Source of the DNA: CAZHEV01 sp964531335 [NCBI: uncultured bacterium]
GTDB taxonomy: Bacteria > Eisenbacteria > RBG-16-71-46 > CAZHEV01
Direction of reading: 5' to 3'
Assembly: GCA_964531335.1 (NCBI GenBank)
Contig: CAZHEV010000005.1
Location: forward strand, 62,001-126,000
Length of the DNA: 64,000 nt
Shown here: positions 52,597-62,600 of the stretch, one piece after another
Position numbering within the stretch: position 1 is the first letter of the stretch
How the letters are laid out: each line of letters starts with the position of its first letter
Made by a program: the position numbers and the translations under genes
The notes under the pieces: generated by a model
The model's database searches: none
Told to the model about the DNA's origin: nothing
What the model saw: only the letters and a program-made list of their open reading frames with translations

Positions 52597-53211
52597 TCAC
52601 CGCTCCTTCCAGTCGTGACGCTCGGCGTCCAAGAGCCTTCCCACGTAGCGCGCCACTATGTCTATCTCCAAGTTCACGCGAGCACCGCGCCGGTACTGGT
52701 TTGCTATCGAGCTCTTCAAAGTATGTGGGATGAGCGCCACGGTGAACCCGGACCCGGCAAGGGATACCACGGTAAGGCTCATCCCGTCGACCGCTATGCT
52801 GCCCTTCGCGGCGATGTAGCGCATGTGATCCGAGGGGCATGAGATCTCCAGCTCCACGCCGCCCCGCGAGCGAGTGACCCGCAGGATCTCGCCCACGGCG
52901 TCCACGTGTCCCGTGACCATGTGACCGCCGAGACCTTGATCGGGCGTCACGGCCCGCTCCAGGTTCACTCTTCGCCCCGGCGCCAGTGTCCCGAGCGTCG
53001 TCCCGGCCAGGGTCTCCGGCACGGCGGTGAAGGCCACCAGAGCGCCGGTCCTCTCCTCGACCGTCTGGCAGCATCCGTTGACCATGACGCTGTCCCCGGG
53101 CTCGAAGCCCGATACGAAACCCGGAGTCGCCGAGACGACGAAGCGCCTACCCGCCCCCGTCCTCCAGGCCTTCGCGACCCTGCCTACCTCCTGAACAAGA
53201 CCCGTAAACAA
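52597..53211 (-). CDS. ribE: Riboflavin synthase (alpha chain)
   Basis: 204 residues in two lumazine-binding barrels, each with the family's start pattern: [14 protein letters not shown] at the N-terminus and [18 protein letters not shown] at about residue 100. It dismutates two lumazines to riboflavin. Initiation is at TTG 53211, 1 nt after the ribD stop (TGA-G-TTG), suggesting coupling; the canonical N-terminus MFTG fixes this start. Confidence 0.96.
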   Translation of the reverse strand: MFTGLVQEVGRVAKAWRTGAGRRFVVSATPGFVSGFEPGDSVMVNGCCQTVEERTGALVAFTAVPETLAGTTLGTLAPGRRVNLERAVTPDQGLGGHMVTGHVDAVGEILRVTRSRGGVELEISCPSDHMRYIAAKGSIAVDGMSLTVVSLAGSGFTVALIPHTLKSSIANQYRRGARVNLEIDIVARYVGRLLDAERHDWKER

Positions 53212-53212
53212 C

Positions 53213-54367
53213 TCAGCTTTCTCTCCATTTGAGATATCCGGCGTAGAGGACGTCTTCGCCGATCTTCTTCACGGTCACCTCTTCCAGCGTGGGCCCGTCC
53301 GCCAGGCTCTCGAGACCCATGTCGCCCAGCCAGGGCAGTCCGCCCCCCATCAGCCTGGGCGCCGTAAAGAGGTATATCCTGTCGACCAGACCGGCCTTCA
53401 TGAGGGCGGTCACCGTCTCCGCCCCCCCTTCCACCAGTATGCTGCTCAAGCCTTTCCCGGCGGCCGTCTTCAAGAAGCCGGCCAGGTCCAGCCCGCCCTC
53501 GCCCGTGGGCGCCTCCCAGAGCTCGACGCCCAGCCTCGATGCCAGGGCCGCCCTTTCTTCAGGGCGGTCCGGCCCGCAGATGTACACCACCTTGCCTCCC
53601 CGCGAGCCCAGCAGCCTTCTCCCCGCCCTCAAACTCTCCAGGCGGGGGTCCAGGACCATCCTCACCGGATCACGCCCCTTCACGAGCCTTACATTCAGCG
53701 ACGGGTCATCCAGCTCCACGGTCTTAGAGCCTACTGCCACCGCATCGTATCTGGATCTCAGGTGGTGGACGAAGCTCCTAGCCTTGACGCCCGTTATCCA
53801 CTTGCTCCCCCCCGACCTGTCGGCGATCCTGCCGTCCATGGTCACGGCCATCTTGACTGCCACCAGCGGCCTGCCCCGGGCCATGCGCGTGAGGTAGGCC
53901 TCGTTCAGCCGCCTCGCCTCCCCTTCCATTAGCCCTACGTCAACGGACACCCCGGCCCGGGCGAGCGCCTCGAAGCCCCTTCCCGAGACCACGGGGTTCG
54001 GGTCGCTCATCGAGGCCACCACCCGGCCCACCCCCCTGTCGAGAATCAGCTCCGTACAGGGCGGCGTGGCCCCGTGGTGGCAACATGGCTCCAGGTTGAC
54101 GTAAAGAGTCGTATCCCTGAGATCGGCGCCCCTCATGGGCTCCAAGACGGCCCTTTCCGCATGTGCGCCGCCCGCCCTGCGATGGTGCCCCTTGGCGAGT
54201 ATGCGGTCCCCGTCCGCCAGCACCGCGCCCACCGCGGGGTTCGGGCTCGTAAGCCCCAGCCCCTTGGCGGCCTCCGCGAGCGCAAGGCGCATGAAGAGCC
54301 TGTCCCTGCGGCTGAACCGCTCGACGCCTCCGCCGCCTTTCACTGCGCCCTCGAAACCATAAGTCAT
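53213..54367 (-). CDS. ribD: Bifunctional pyrimidine deaminase/reductase RibD
   Basis: 384 residues. The N-terminal deaminase domain has TSPNPAVGAVLADGDRIL, the zinc ligands in AHAERAVLEP (HAE) and EPCCHHGATPPCTELIL (PCx6-9C). The C-terminal reductase domain has VAVKMAVTMDGRIADRSG, WITGVKARSFVHHLRSRYDA and ILVEGGAETVTALMKAG. ATG 54367 is the longest; a GTG at 54343, nine codons on, also has a GAGG site and cannot be excluded. First gene after the FMN riboswitch and attenuator, so it is controlled by flavin level. Confidence 0.95.
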   Translation of the reverse strand: MTYGFEGAVKGGGGVERFSRRDRLFMRLALAEAAKGLGLTSPNPAVGAVLADGDRILAKGHHRRAGGAHAERAVLEPMRGADLRDTTLYVNLEPCCHHGATPPCTELILDRGVGRVVASMSDPNPVVSGRGFEALARAGVSVDVGLMEGEARRLNEAYLTRMARGRPLVAVKMAVTMDGRIADRSGGSKWITGVKARSFVHHLRSRYDAVAVGSKTVELDDPSLNVRLVKGRDPVRMVLDPRLESLRAGRRLLGSRGGKVVYICGPDRPEERAALASRLGVELWEAPTGEGGLDLAGFLKTAAGKGLSSILVEGGAETVTALMKAGLVDRIYLFTAPRLMGGGLPWLGDMGLESLADGPTLEEVTVKKIGEDVLYAGYLKWRES

Positions 54368-54428
54368 CGCCGTGCGTCAACCTCCAAAAGCCCGCATCGC
54401 AGGATACGAGCCGCCACCCTCGACGCAG

Positions 54429-54457
54429 AAAACCCCATGGGAACGATTCCCACGGGG
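54429..54457 (-). terminator. Attenuator hairpin between FMN riboswitch and ribD
   Basis: Read on the minus strand: CCCCGTGGGAA, loop TCG, TTCCCATGGGG, then TTTTC. The stem is 11 bp with one G-U pair (54433-54457), followed by a short U tract (54429-54432). It lies ~90 nt downstream of the FMN aptamer and ~62 nt before the ribD start, where a flavin-dependent intrinsic terminator is expected. Confidence 0.75.
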
Positions 54458-54520
54458 CGTAAAAGCGCTATCGGACGACACGCGGCGGAGCCCCGGCACG
54501 GAACACGCGGTCCCGCCCCG

Positions 54521-54538
54521 GGCCGGCACACGCCGGCC
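54521..54538 (-). other. GC hairpin in the riboswitch expression platform
   Basis: GGCCGGC-loop-GCCGGCC, a 7-bp perfect stem with a four-base loop, directly after the FMN aptamer and within a GGCC/CCGG-rich run. It could pause polymerase or compete with folding of the attenuator at 54433-54457; no direct evidence. Confidence 0.4.
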
Positions 54539-54547
54539 GGCCGGCCT

Positions 54548-54667
54548 CTTCTCCCATCCAGACTTTCACTGTCGGCTCCGGAGTTCCACCGGATCAGCCC
54601 CCGAAGGTGCCTCGGGGGGTCGCGGGCTCTCACCGCCGGTGGGGACTTTCACCCCGCCCCGAAGAAG
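54548..54667 (-). ncRNA. FMN riboswitch (RFN element)
   Basis: The minus strand carries the conserved RFN blocks in order: GGTGAAAGTCCCCACCGGCG near the 5' end, GAGAGCCCGCGAC, the variable hairpin, GATCCGGTGGAACTCCGG, GCCGACAGTGAAAGTC and AGTCTGGATGGGAGA. The closing P1 stem pairs CTTCT (54663-54667) with AGAAG (54548-54552). It senses FMN and should repress ribD-ribE-ribBA-ribH, and perhaps nusB downstream, when flavin is abundant. Confidence 0.96.
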
Positions 54668-54688
54668 CGTCCTGTATTCTGTAGCCCA

Positions 54689-54717
54689 AGGCTACCATGT
54701 CGCCGCATCCACGTCAA
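54689..54717 (-). promoter_or_regulatory. Candidate promoter of the rib operon
   Basis: TTGACG (54712-54717), 17 bp, then TAGCCT (54689-54694; only three consensus matches) on the minus strand. The start near 54682 would place the FMN aptamer at the transcript's 5' end. The -10 is weak, so this is tentative. Confidence 0.3.
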
Positions 54718-54806
54718 CGCCAATGGCGCCGCACGCAGGCGCCGCACGCAGGCAAGGGGCTGACATCCCCGGCGCCCCCTGCCCGCCGAATGGCGCAAGT
54801 GAAGAC

Positions 54807-54834
54807 GGAGGGCGGAGCCGAAGCTCCGCCCTCC
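54807..54834 (-). terminator. 3' hairpin with UUCG tetraloop after the PorV/OmpA gene
   Basis: Perfect 12-bp stem GGAGGGCGGAGC / GCTCCGCCCTCC closed by TTCG, the extra-stable C(UUCG)G loop, 57 bases after the stop codon. It lacks a U tract (GTCTTCACT follows), so it may act as a U-less terminator or as a 3'-end stabiliser. Confidence 0.6.
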
Positions 54835-54890
54835 GCTGAGGTCAGTCTATCGATCGGTCAAGCCAAGTACAAGGGATGCCGGCCGCGTCC

Positions 54891-56534
54891 CTATTCGAGA
54901 ACCCTAAACTCGATTCTACGGTTCCTCTGACGACCCTCTTCGGTGTCGTTAGTGTCGATGGGCTCGCTCTCGCCCTTCCAGTCGAGCACGAAGCGGCCCT
55001 CGTCAAGACCCAGCATCACGAACTGCTCCTGCACCGCCCTCGCTCTTCTCTCGGAGAGCGCCATGTTTGCGGCATCGGATCCGATGTTGTCGGTGTGCCC
55101 CGTGATCTCCAGCCTCATGTCCGGGTTCTCCCTCATCACCTGCGCGATGTAGTCGAGAATCGGCACATGGTCGGCGCCCACTATCCGGTCCGTCCCGAAC
55201 TCAAAGATGAAGTTGACGAAAATCGGGATCTCGGGAGCCGCGTCGTCGGGGCACCCGTCGTCATCCTCGAAGTTGTTGAACGTCTCGGCGTTGTTCGCGC
55301 ACTTGTCGTTCACGTCCAGGATTCCGTCGCCGTCGTTATCGGGGTCGGGACATCCGTCCTCGTCCTCCCAGCCGTCCATGTCCTCGGCCTGGAGCGGGCA
55401 GTCGTCGTCGATGTCCAGGATGCCGTCGCCGTCGTTATCGGCGTCGGGGCATCCGTCGCCGTCTTGGAAGCCGTCGTAGTCCTCGGGCTCGCGGGGGCAC
55501 TCGTCGAACTCGTCCATGATGCCGTCGCCGTCCGTATCGATCTGCTCCGGCCCGGGCATCTTCACGCTCACCGACACGCGGTGGCTGTTGCCCAGGAAGT
55601 CGTTGACCGTGCGGGCCTGGGTGGGCTCGTTCACGTAGGCGTAGTCGAACTGGAACCACTTGAGGTCCGCGCCGAAGCCGCCCGCCCAGTCGCCGTCGTC
55701 GACTCCCAGCCTCACGGCGACGCCGTAGTCCTCACCGAGGTCGAAGTAATACTCGCCGCCGATGTGGACCTCGAAGTCCTCGGAGCGCGTCTTCTCCACG
55801 TCGATCGCCGCGATAAGATTCTCGACCGGCATCAGCGCAACGCCGGCGCGGGCGTTCCAGGGCACCTCGTCGGTGTCCTCGACCGCGTTCTTCGCGCCGA
55901 TCCTCGTATAGATGTCCTGCCAGGCGAGGGCCACCCGGACCGCCTCGGTAAGGTCGAAGAAGCCGCCCAGGTCGAAGCCTCCGCCCATGTTGTTCGCGTC
56001 GGAGTCGCTCAACACGCTATCCGACACCTTGTCGTGCAGGAACTTGCCGGTGATGCCGAGGCCCAGCCTGTCGTGGAACTTACGGCCCCAGCCGAGGTAG
56101 AAGTTGTTCCTGTTGAAGTCGAAAGTTCCCGTGGACGTTCCGGTCGGGTCGAAGCCTCGGAACCCGTCCATACCACTGTGAAGCCAGCCCAGCGCGAGAG
56201 TACCCAGATCCGTGTCGCCGTGCGTCAGGCGCTGCGCGTAGCCGAAGTAGTTCAGGTCCCTGTCCTCGTCCATCGATCCCGAGTAGAAAGCCGTGAACTG
56301 AAGCCTGCCGACGTGAGCCAGGCCCGCCGGGTTCCAGTAGACCGACGTCAGGTCGTCCGTGACGGCGACAAAGGCTCCGCCCATGCCCAGGGCCCTGGCG
56401 CCGATGCCCATCCTGAGCTGCGGATTGCTGAAGTTGTTGCCGTCGTCCTCCGCCAAGGCTGCTGCGGGGCTCATGGTCATCACAAGCGCGATCCCCAGCA
56501 GGGCGGCAAGAAATGTCCTCTTCACTGACCTCAT
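54891..56534 (-). CDS. PorV-like barrel fused to TSP3 repeats and OmpA domain
   Basis: 547 residues with a signal peptide (FLAALLGIALVMTMSPAAALA). Residues ~30-330 resemble the PorV/PorQ outer-membrane barrel family: GIGARALGMGGAFVAVTDDL followed by TSVYWNPAGLAHVG. Next are at least three calcium-binding thrombospondin type-3 units (DTDGDGIMDEFDECP, DNDGDGILDIDDDCP, DNDGDGILDVNDKC). The C-terminus is an OmpA-like peptidoglycan-binding domain (LEITGHTDNIGS, MALSERRARAVQEQF, RQRNRRIEFRVLE). It would anchor the outer membrane to peptidoglycan. ATG 56534 has AAGGAGGAG five bases upstream. The upstream neighbour is a sorting-domain protein, and PorV is the carrier of such proteins in T9SS; a working T9SS role here is inference. 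Confidence 0.87.
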   Translation of the reverse strand: MRSVKRTFLAALLGIALVMTMSPAAALAEDDGNNFSNPQLRMGIGARALGMGGAFVAVTDDLTSVYWNPAGLAHVGRLQFTAFYSGSMDEDRDLNYFGYAQRLTHGDTDLGTLALGWLHSGMDGFRGFDPTGTSTGTFDFNRNNFYLGWGRKFHDRLGLGITGKFLHDKVSDSVLSDSDANNMGGGFDLGGFFDLTEAVRVALAWQDIYTRIGAKNAVEDTDEVPWNARAGVALMPVENLIAAIDVEKTRSEDFEVHIGGEYYFDLGEDYGVAVRLGVDDGDWAGGFGADLKWFQFDYAYVNEPTQARTVNDFLGNSHRVSVSVKMPGPEQIDTDGDGIMDEFDECPREPEDYDGFQDGDGCPDADNDGDGILDIDDDCPLQAEDMDGWEDEDGCPDPDNDGDGILDVNDKCANNAETFNNFEDDDGCPDDAAPEIPIFVNFIFEFGTDRIVGADHVPILDYIAQVMRENPDMRLEITGHTDNIGSDAANMALSERRARAVQEQFVMLGLDEGRFVLDWKGESEPIDTNDTEEGRQRNRRIEFRVLE

Positions 56535-56595
56535 TTTCGCTCCTCCTTGGTTCTCCCTTCTGCGGCCCATGACCGATCTCATCGCGTATCCTTTC

Positions 56596-56619
56596 GGCGG
56601 GGCCCCGAGGGGCCCCGCC
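56596..56619 (-). terminator. GC-rich 3' hairpin after the giant protein gene
   Basis: Perfect inverted repeat GGCGGGGCCCC - 2 bases - GGGGCCCCGCC, 15 bases downstream of the giant gene's stop codon. No U tract follows (GAAAGGAT). Its position at a gene end matches the hairpin at 54807-54834. Confidence 0.55.
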
Positions 56620-56634
56620 TACTAAAGCCCCCTG

Positions 56635-59600
56635 CTAGTTGTTGAGCTGCCAGATCATGACCTTGACGGTTCTGGACACCGCCTGATCGCCGTTTCTGAC
56701 TTTGACCCGCGCCATGTACGGACCACTGGCCAGCATCGTGCCGTCCTCGGCGCGGCCGTCCCACGGCACCTCGAAGCCCCAGCCGTCGATCTTCTTGTCG
56801 TGCGCGACCGTCGCCACGAAGTTCCCGGCGAAGTCGAACACGTCAATCGAGACCTTGGCCCCCGCCTGCCCGGCGTTGACCACGAACTTGCCGCCGCCGT
56901 TCCCGGGATCCACCGGGTTCGGGTAGATGTACGCGTCGGCCAGGAGACCGTCCGCGCTCTCCACCGTGAACGAGCACTCGGCCCTGGTCTCGTTGCCGAG
57001 GACGTCGCTCACCCAGACCACCAGCGTGTGGTCGCCGAGCTGGAGCGGCGAAGGCATGGTGAAGGTGACTCTCGTGCCGTTGATCTTGGCGTTTCTCAGC
57101 GTCATCGCGGTGTCGGCCGGGGTCATCACCTCGTAGCGGATCGACTCCAGATCGAGTCCCGCGCCCTCGAATGTAAAGTCCTCGTTACAATCGCCCTCGC
57201 ACAGGCTGCACTCGTCGCTGATCTCGAGCGTCACGAGGATATCGTCATCGGGCTCGAGCTCCGCCCCGCACTGGGGCGAGATGAACTCCACGCTCGGACC
57301 GCACACGTCGATGCGGTAGCGCTGCTGCACGAACGAGGACGCAACGTTGCCGACCCTATCCTGAACGGCCCTGTGATAACGATTGATGTCGTCTCCCTCG
57401 AACTCGGGCGTGCCGTTGTCATACGTACTGCGATTCGTGAACAGCACGACCTCGAGCTCCTGACCGTTGTAGGCGTCAAGGTTCACCTGCCTCACGGGAT
57501 AGGTGATCCTGAGGGTATCCCCGGGCATGTACTCGTCTATCGACGGATCGAAGACCAGCATGCCGGTCGTCGCGGTCTGTATGAGATTCCGCGAGTAGTG
57601 GGTGTCCTCAGGGCCGTCAGGCTCGCCCTGTCCCGTCTGGACCCTGTATACGTCCATCTTGATGCCGTCCGAGAGTCCCTGTTCGTCTCCGAGCAGATCT
57701 TCGATCAGGACTCCGGCCTCGCCGTCCCTGAGAGTAACGCTGATCTCGGGGTCGCGGCCGAGGACGAAGTTGGCTATGCCGGGATCCCACTCGTATCTGA
57801 CCGGAGTGGCGTCCACCCCAAAGGTCGCCCTCGGCGCAGCGGGATCGAGCACGAACTCAGTCCCGGCAACATCCCTGAATCGGATCTCCAGCATGTACTC
57901 TCCGGCCGCGAGGCCGTCAATCTCCCGCTCCGAGTGCTCGTAGATCAACTCGTACTCCGATATCCCGGAGGGTACGAGCCTCAGGTCACCGAAACCGAAA
58001 GCCTTGCCTTGCCACCAGTATCCCGCGGGTGCCGTGTCAGCGACCTTCTTCCTGCTCGAATCCGCGCCGGCCGGCCCAGTCCGCCAGATCTGTATGCTGC
58101 CCTGATCGATGTCATTCGCCTCGCCCAGCGCACCCTCGGGGATCCCCCGCAGGAAAGCCCTGATCATCGGGTGCCTATCCGTGTACCCGTTGCTCCAAGG
58201 ACTGATGTCGACCACCTCGATGGGCGCGCCGTCGCCTGTCCCGATGAAGAGCGAGAAGAGGTTGTTGTCGACCAGATTGTTGACGTCGAAGCTAACCTCA
58301 TTGTCGATCGGGTCGACTTCTACGTTCGTTATGCCCACGGCGGACCAAGCACTGCCAGACCAGTATCTGGGAGCCAGCATATTCTCGTCCGCGCCCTCCG
58401 GCAGATCGGCGTCCTCATAGGTGATCACGATACCGGCCTCGTAACCACGGTTGAAGTCACCGGTCGCGCCGAACAGGTCGATGTAGTACGCGTCTCCGAC
58501 ACGGTCGATGTAGAGCCTCTGCTCCTGAGGCATCTTCGGCACGTCGAGCCCTGCCGGGCCGATGTACAGGCCACCTTCCTGGCCGCTTCCAGGAGGAATC
58601 TCGACGGACGCGTCGAAGAAGTCCTCGCTGGCGCAGGAACCCGTCAGAGGAACTCCGACAACCCCGTTGCTACCAAGGCCGTCGGTGACCGGGTGAACGA
58701 CGAGATTCCTGATCGCCATATCGACCGCCGGAGTCCCGTCGGGCCGGATCGCGGTCGCGAAGATCGCTACCTGTCCACCGTCCATCACACCGGCGAAGCC
58801 GACATTGCCCTGGAAGGTACTCGAGGGAATCTCTTCCCTGCGGTCCAAGGTCACCAGCTGCGCCGTATCCTCTCCCGTCAGGTCCTCGGAGATGGCGAGC
58901 ACCCTCGGGACCTCGTTCACCGCGTCCGTGGTCACGGAGACCACCACCTCGTCCTCCTGAGGCGAGCCTACGCTCATATCGGTGATCCTCGTGGGCGTGC
59001 CAGGACAGAGCGCGAGGCTGCCGTCCGCCGGGTTTCTCACGATCGTAACCAGCAGCTCAGGCGAGTTCCTGTCGCTGCCGAAGTCGTCTATCCTGTGGCC
59101 GTCGCTGTCCTTCGCGACCGCGCGGAGCGTGAACTGATCGCCCACGCCGAGGTTGGTATCAGCGATCCGGTCGCTCAGGTTGAAGTCCGCCGCCCAGACC
59201 TCGGGCACGTTGTTCTGCTCCAGAGGATCGAACTCGCCGCCGTCAACATTGGTGCCGACGCCGAAGGTGACCCAGCTCTCGGTCGCCGGATCCAGGTTGT
59301 ACTGGAACTGGACGTCCACTATCTCGTCGTCCGAGTAGGCCATCGCGTACACGCGCTCCAGCGTGTTCTCGTCGTCGCCGTGCAGCACGTCGGGGTCGAA
59401 CCCGGCGATCCGCGCCAGCGGCGGGGTCTTGTCGACGATGTTGACCTGGACCATCTGCGAGGTGCAGATGTTATCCGCCTCGTCGTAGGCCCTCACCCGG
59501 AGGTAGTAGACACCCTCGTCCAGCCCGCTGGTATCCCAGAGCTGCGAGGCCGTCACGTCGGGATCGTCACCGGCGTCGACCGGGACCTCATAGAGGCCCA

Positions 59601-62600
59601 GATCCTTCCAGCCTCCGGCCACCGCGCCGGCGATCTGGCCGGCGATGCTCGAGAGCATGCCGCTCCAGTCCGTCGAGTTCAGATCCCACAGAGACCCGCC
59701 CGTCGCCGAGGTGACGCCGTCATAGCAGTTGTGGTCTTCCGGACAACCGGAGGTGTCGTTCGTGGGGGTCTCGACGATCGCGTGCACGATCGCCTGGTTG
59801 CCGACGGCCGACACGAACGCCGCCTCCTCCGGAGGACTCGGGTTCGAGCAGAAGTTGACTCCGCTGCCCGAACCCATCTCAGGCGAGGTGTCCGTCACCA
59901 GTATCACGAACCTCGTCGCGCCCGGACGCCAGCTCAGGCCGTAGGCGCTCGACAGGGCTCCCGTCGTCGCGTCAAAGGAGTTCATCGCGCCGCTGCTCGA
60001 GAATGTGTTCACCGCGTTCTGGAACGCGTTGACGTCGCTCGTGAAGTTGATCGCCACCTTGCCCGGGCTCACGTCACCGCCCATGTCTACGAGCGCGAGC
60101 GCGAAGTCCACGTTGACGCCGGTCAGGGCGCCCGCGAAGGCGCTCATCGCCGCCTGCGCGTTGGCGATCTCCCCGCTCATGCTGCCCGAGCCGTCGAGTA
60201 TGAACACGATGTCGGCCATTCCACCGCCTCCGGCCGCGGCAGTACCGCTCAACTGGAACTGCATCTGGGTGATGGCGGTCTCATGGCTCTCGGGCAGGCA
60301 AGGCTCGTCATCGGTCGCGGTAGCCCAAATCGTAACGGGCACGCCGCGCGTGACGTCCGTGATCTGGCCGAAGTCGATGGGCTCGAGAGTCGTGTCGTCC
60401 TCGTCGGCGTTCTCGATGTTGGTGATCGCCACAGGCGGACAATCGTTGTCGACTATCACGTTCTCCGCGAGCATGTCCGTGGTCCAGTTGCCGCAGACAT
60501 CCCACATCGTCAGCCTGACGTCGTACAGGCAGCTCTCCAGCCCGCTGATATCCCACTTCGAAGACCAGGTGTTCATCATGTCGTCGTGCAGCACTCCGCA
60601 CGGCGCTACGGCGTCGCGCATCCAGTACTCGTCCCTGTCGGGATCGCTGCTCAACTTGTACTCGAAGAACACCCTGTCGGGATCGATGTCGTCCAGCCCG
60701 ACGTCGGTGGTAACTATGAGGTCGACCGTCTTACCTTCCGTATGGAACGTGAACGTGTCGCCGATCTCGAACGAAGGCGTATCGGTTCCGTCACAGAAGG
60801 AGACGAATATGCCGTCCTCGAGCTCGACCATGCCGCCGGTCACGGCGCTGCCGCTGCCCGCTCCGCCGCTGCCCGACCAATCGAAGCTGGCCGCGCCGGT
60901 GTTGCCGGCGCCCGCAATCGTCACCGTGTACATTCTGGACGCGGTGCCGGTGTACGAGCCGGTCGGCGCCATGCGGCCGTCGGCGAAGGGCTGCGGCCCC
61001 TCGGGACCGATGGCGATCGTCGTGCCGGGGTTCGCGTAGGACGCGGTGGCCGCGCTAAGCGAAGGCTCCCAGTCGGGCATCACGTCGCTCTCGGGCGATA
61101 CGGCCGCGAACACGGGGCCGGTCCTGTTGACCACCAAGGTGATCGCGGGGCCCTCGGCGCTGTTGCCGGCGTCATCCTCGGCAACCGCCGCGAACTCGTA
61201 CCTGCCCTCGGGCAGCCCGCTCGAATCCCAGTTGTAGAGGACCCAGGTCAGGTCGCCCATCTGCTCTACGTCGCCGTCGGCGAGGATCCACTGGGTCTCG
61301 CCCTCGGCCCTGTAGTAGAACCTCACGAACTTGGTGTCCATGTCGCCCCGCAGAATCGTCGCCTCGAGGCTGTCGATTCCAACGATGCAAACCTCATCCG
61401 GCCAGGTGATGACCGTCGGGTCGCCTACCGAGCGGACGAGCTTCGTGATCGTGGCGACCGGCGCCTGGGTATCGACGATGGTTATCGTGATGCCCACACC
61501 GGCGTCCTGGTGAACGACCACGCTGTTGTTATTGCCGAGCTGGTCGGTCGCGGACGCCGCGATGTGGTAGTCGGCGCCGACCACCAGAGGCGGCGTGTTC
61601 TGGTTCATCCACCAATCGAAGCTGTAGGGCCTCGTGGCGTCGGGGTTGACGTCCGTCGCGTCATAGCCCGGCCCAAGCGTCGTCCATGAGGACTCGACGT
61701 TCATATCGGTGGCTAGCTTAATCATGAATTCGACCGTCACGTCGTCGTCGACCACCTCGGTGCCGGTGACATCGTCGATGGTGCGCGCGAACGCCGTGAA
61801 GACGTCGTTTCTCTCGACCGCGGCCGTCAAGTCGGCGTCCGGATCGCTAGGATCAGCGTCCATCTGCGCAACCGGAGCCGTGTTGTCGACCCAGATGTCT
61901 ATCTCAGCCACGCCGTCGAGAAGCTCGTGGTTGCCCCAATCGTCTATCGCCCACGCACGGCCTACGTAGTGGCCGTCCGGGAAGATCGCGTTGCCCTGGC
62001 CGTCCTCGACCATCGTATCCCAGGCGACATCCCAGAGAAGGCCGAGGTGGGCCCCGCCGCCCTGCGCCATGTCGGCTTCCATTGCGACGCCTTCGGGCAG
62101 CGACGGGTTGACCGCTCCGGCGTTGATGGTGATCCAGTCACCGCCGTCGGGCATGACCTGGAAGTATACCGAGGATCCGCCCGCGGAGATCGACTGGTCG
62201 CCGGCCGCCGTGGCCGCGGTCAGGGTCACCTCGCCGCGCACGTAAGTGCCTTCCTCGCGTATCGTCGTCTCGGTCGTGGTGTCCGGGAAGGTCGCGCCCG
62301 CGCCCGGCACCGCGGCGATGCCCACTATCTCCGTTCCCGCCGGAGGCGTGGCATCCTGCACCGTGATCGCGTCGGCCCTGACGAAGGTCGAGCAATTGCC
62401 GACGCTGTCCCTGGCGGCGATCTCCACGCTGAACACCGAGTCGCCCCAGGCCGGGTTAAAAGGCGTCTCCCAGTTGATTGTGTACGTGCCGGGGAGATTG
62501 GCGTCCGGATCGAGCGCCAGCATTCCGACCGTCTCCCATTGGCCGGAGGCCGTCTTGACTCTCGCGCGCACGCCGTAGATACCCGAGGACTCCCAGGCGT

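Larger units (their letters stand above)
54668..54890 (-). other. Intergenic leader region between the PorV/OmpA gene and the riboswitch
   Basis: Part of the only gene-free stretch longer than 300 bases (54368-54890). From right to left it holds the 3' hairpin of the PorV/OmpA gene (54807-54834), a 13-bp tandem duplication (GGCGCCGCACGCA twice, 54725-54750), and the candidate rib promoter. The remaining half of the stretch is the riboswitch and attenuator. I see no small open reading frame with a ribosome site. Confidence 0.7.

Noticed and set aside
54725-54750. 13-bp tandem duplication (GGCGCCGCACGCA twice) as a possible regulatory iteron
   Set aside because: Only two copies, no known factor, and position upstream of the rib promoter region; more likely a slippage duplication.
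55230-55540. Near-identical ~60-base repeats that could suggest a CRISPR or satellite array
   Set aside because: They encode the thrombospondin type-3 units of the PorV/OmpA protein in frame; spacing and sequence follow the protein repeat.
56800-61689. A 1,629-codon open frame on the plus strand opposite the giant gene, and similar long plus-strand frames at 50154-52733 and 45075-47099
   Set aside because: They lie antisense to genes with clear domains, have biased compositions rich in Arg, Asp, Val, His and Gly, lack ribosome sites and recognisable motifs, and are expected in GC-rich DNA where stops are rare.
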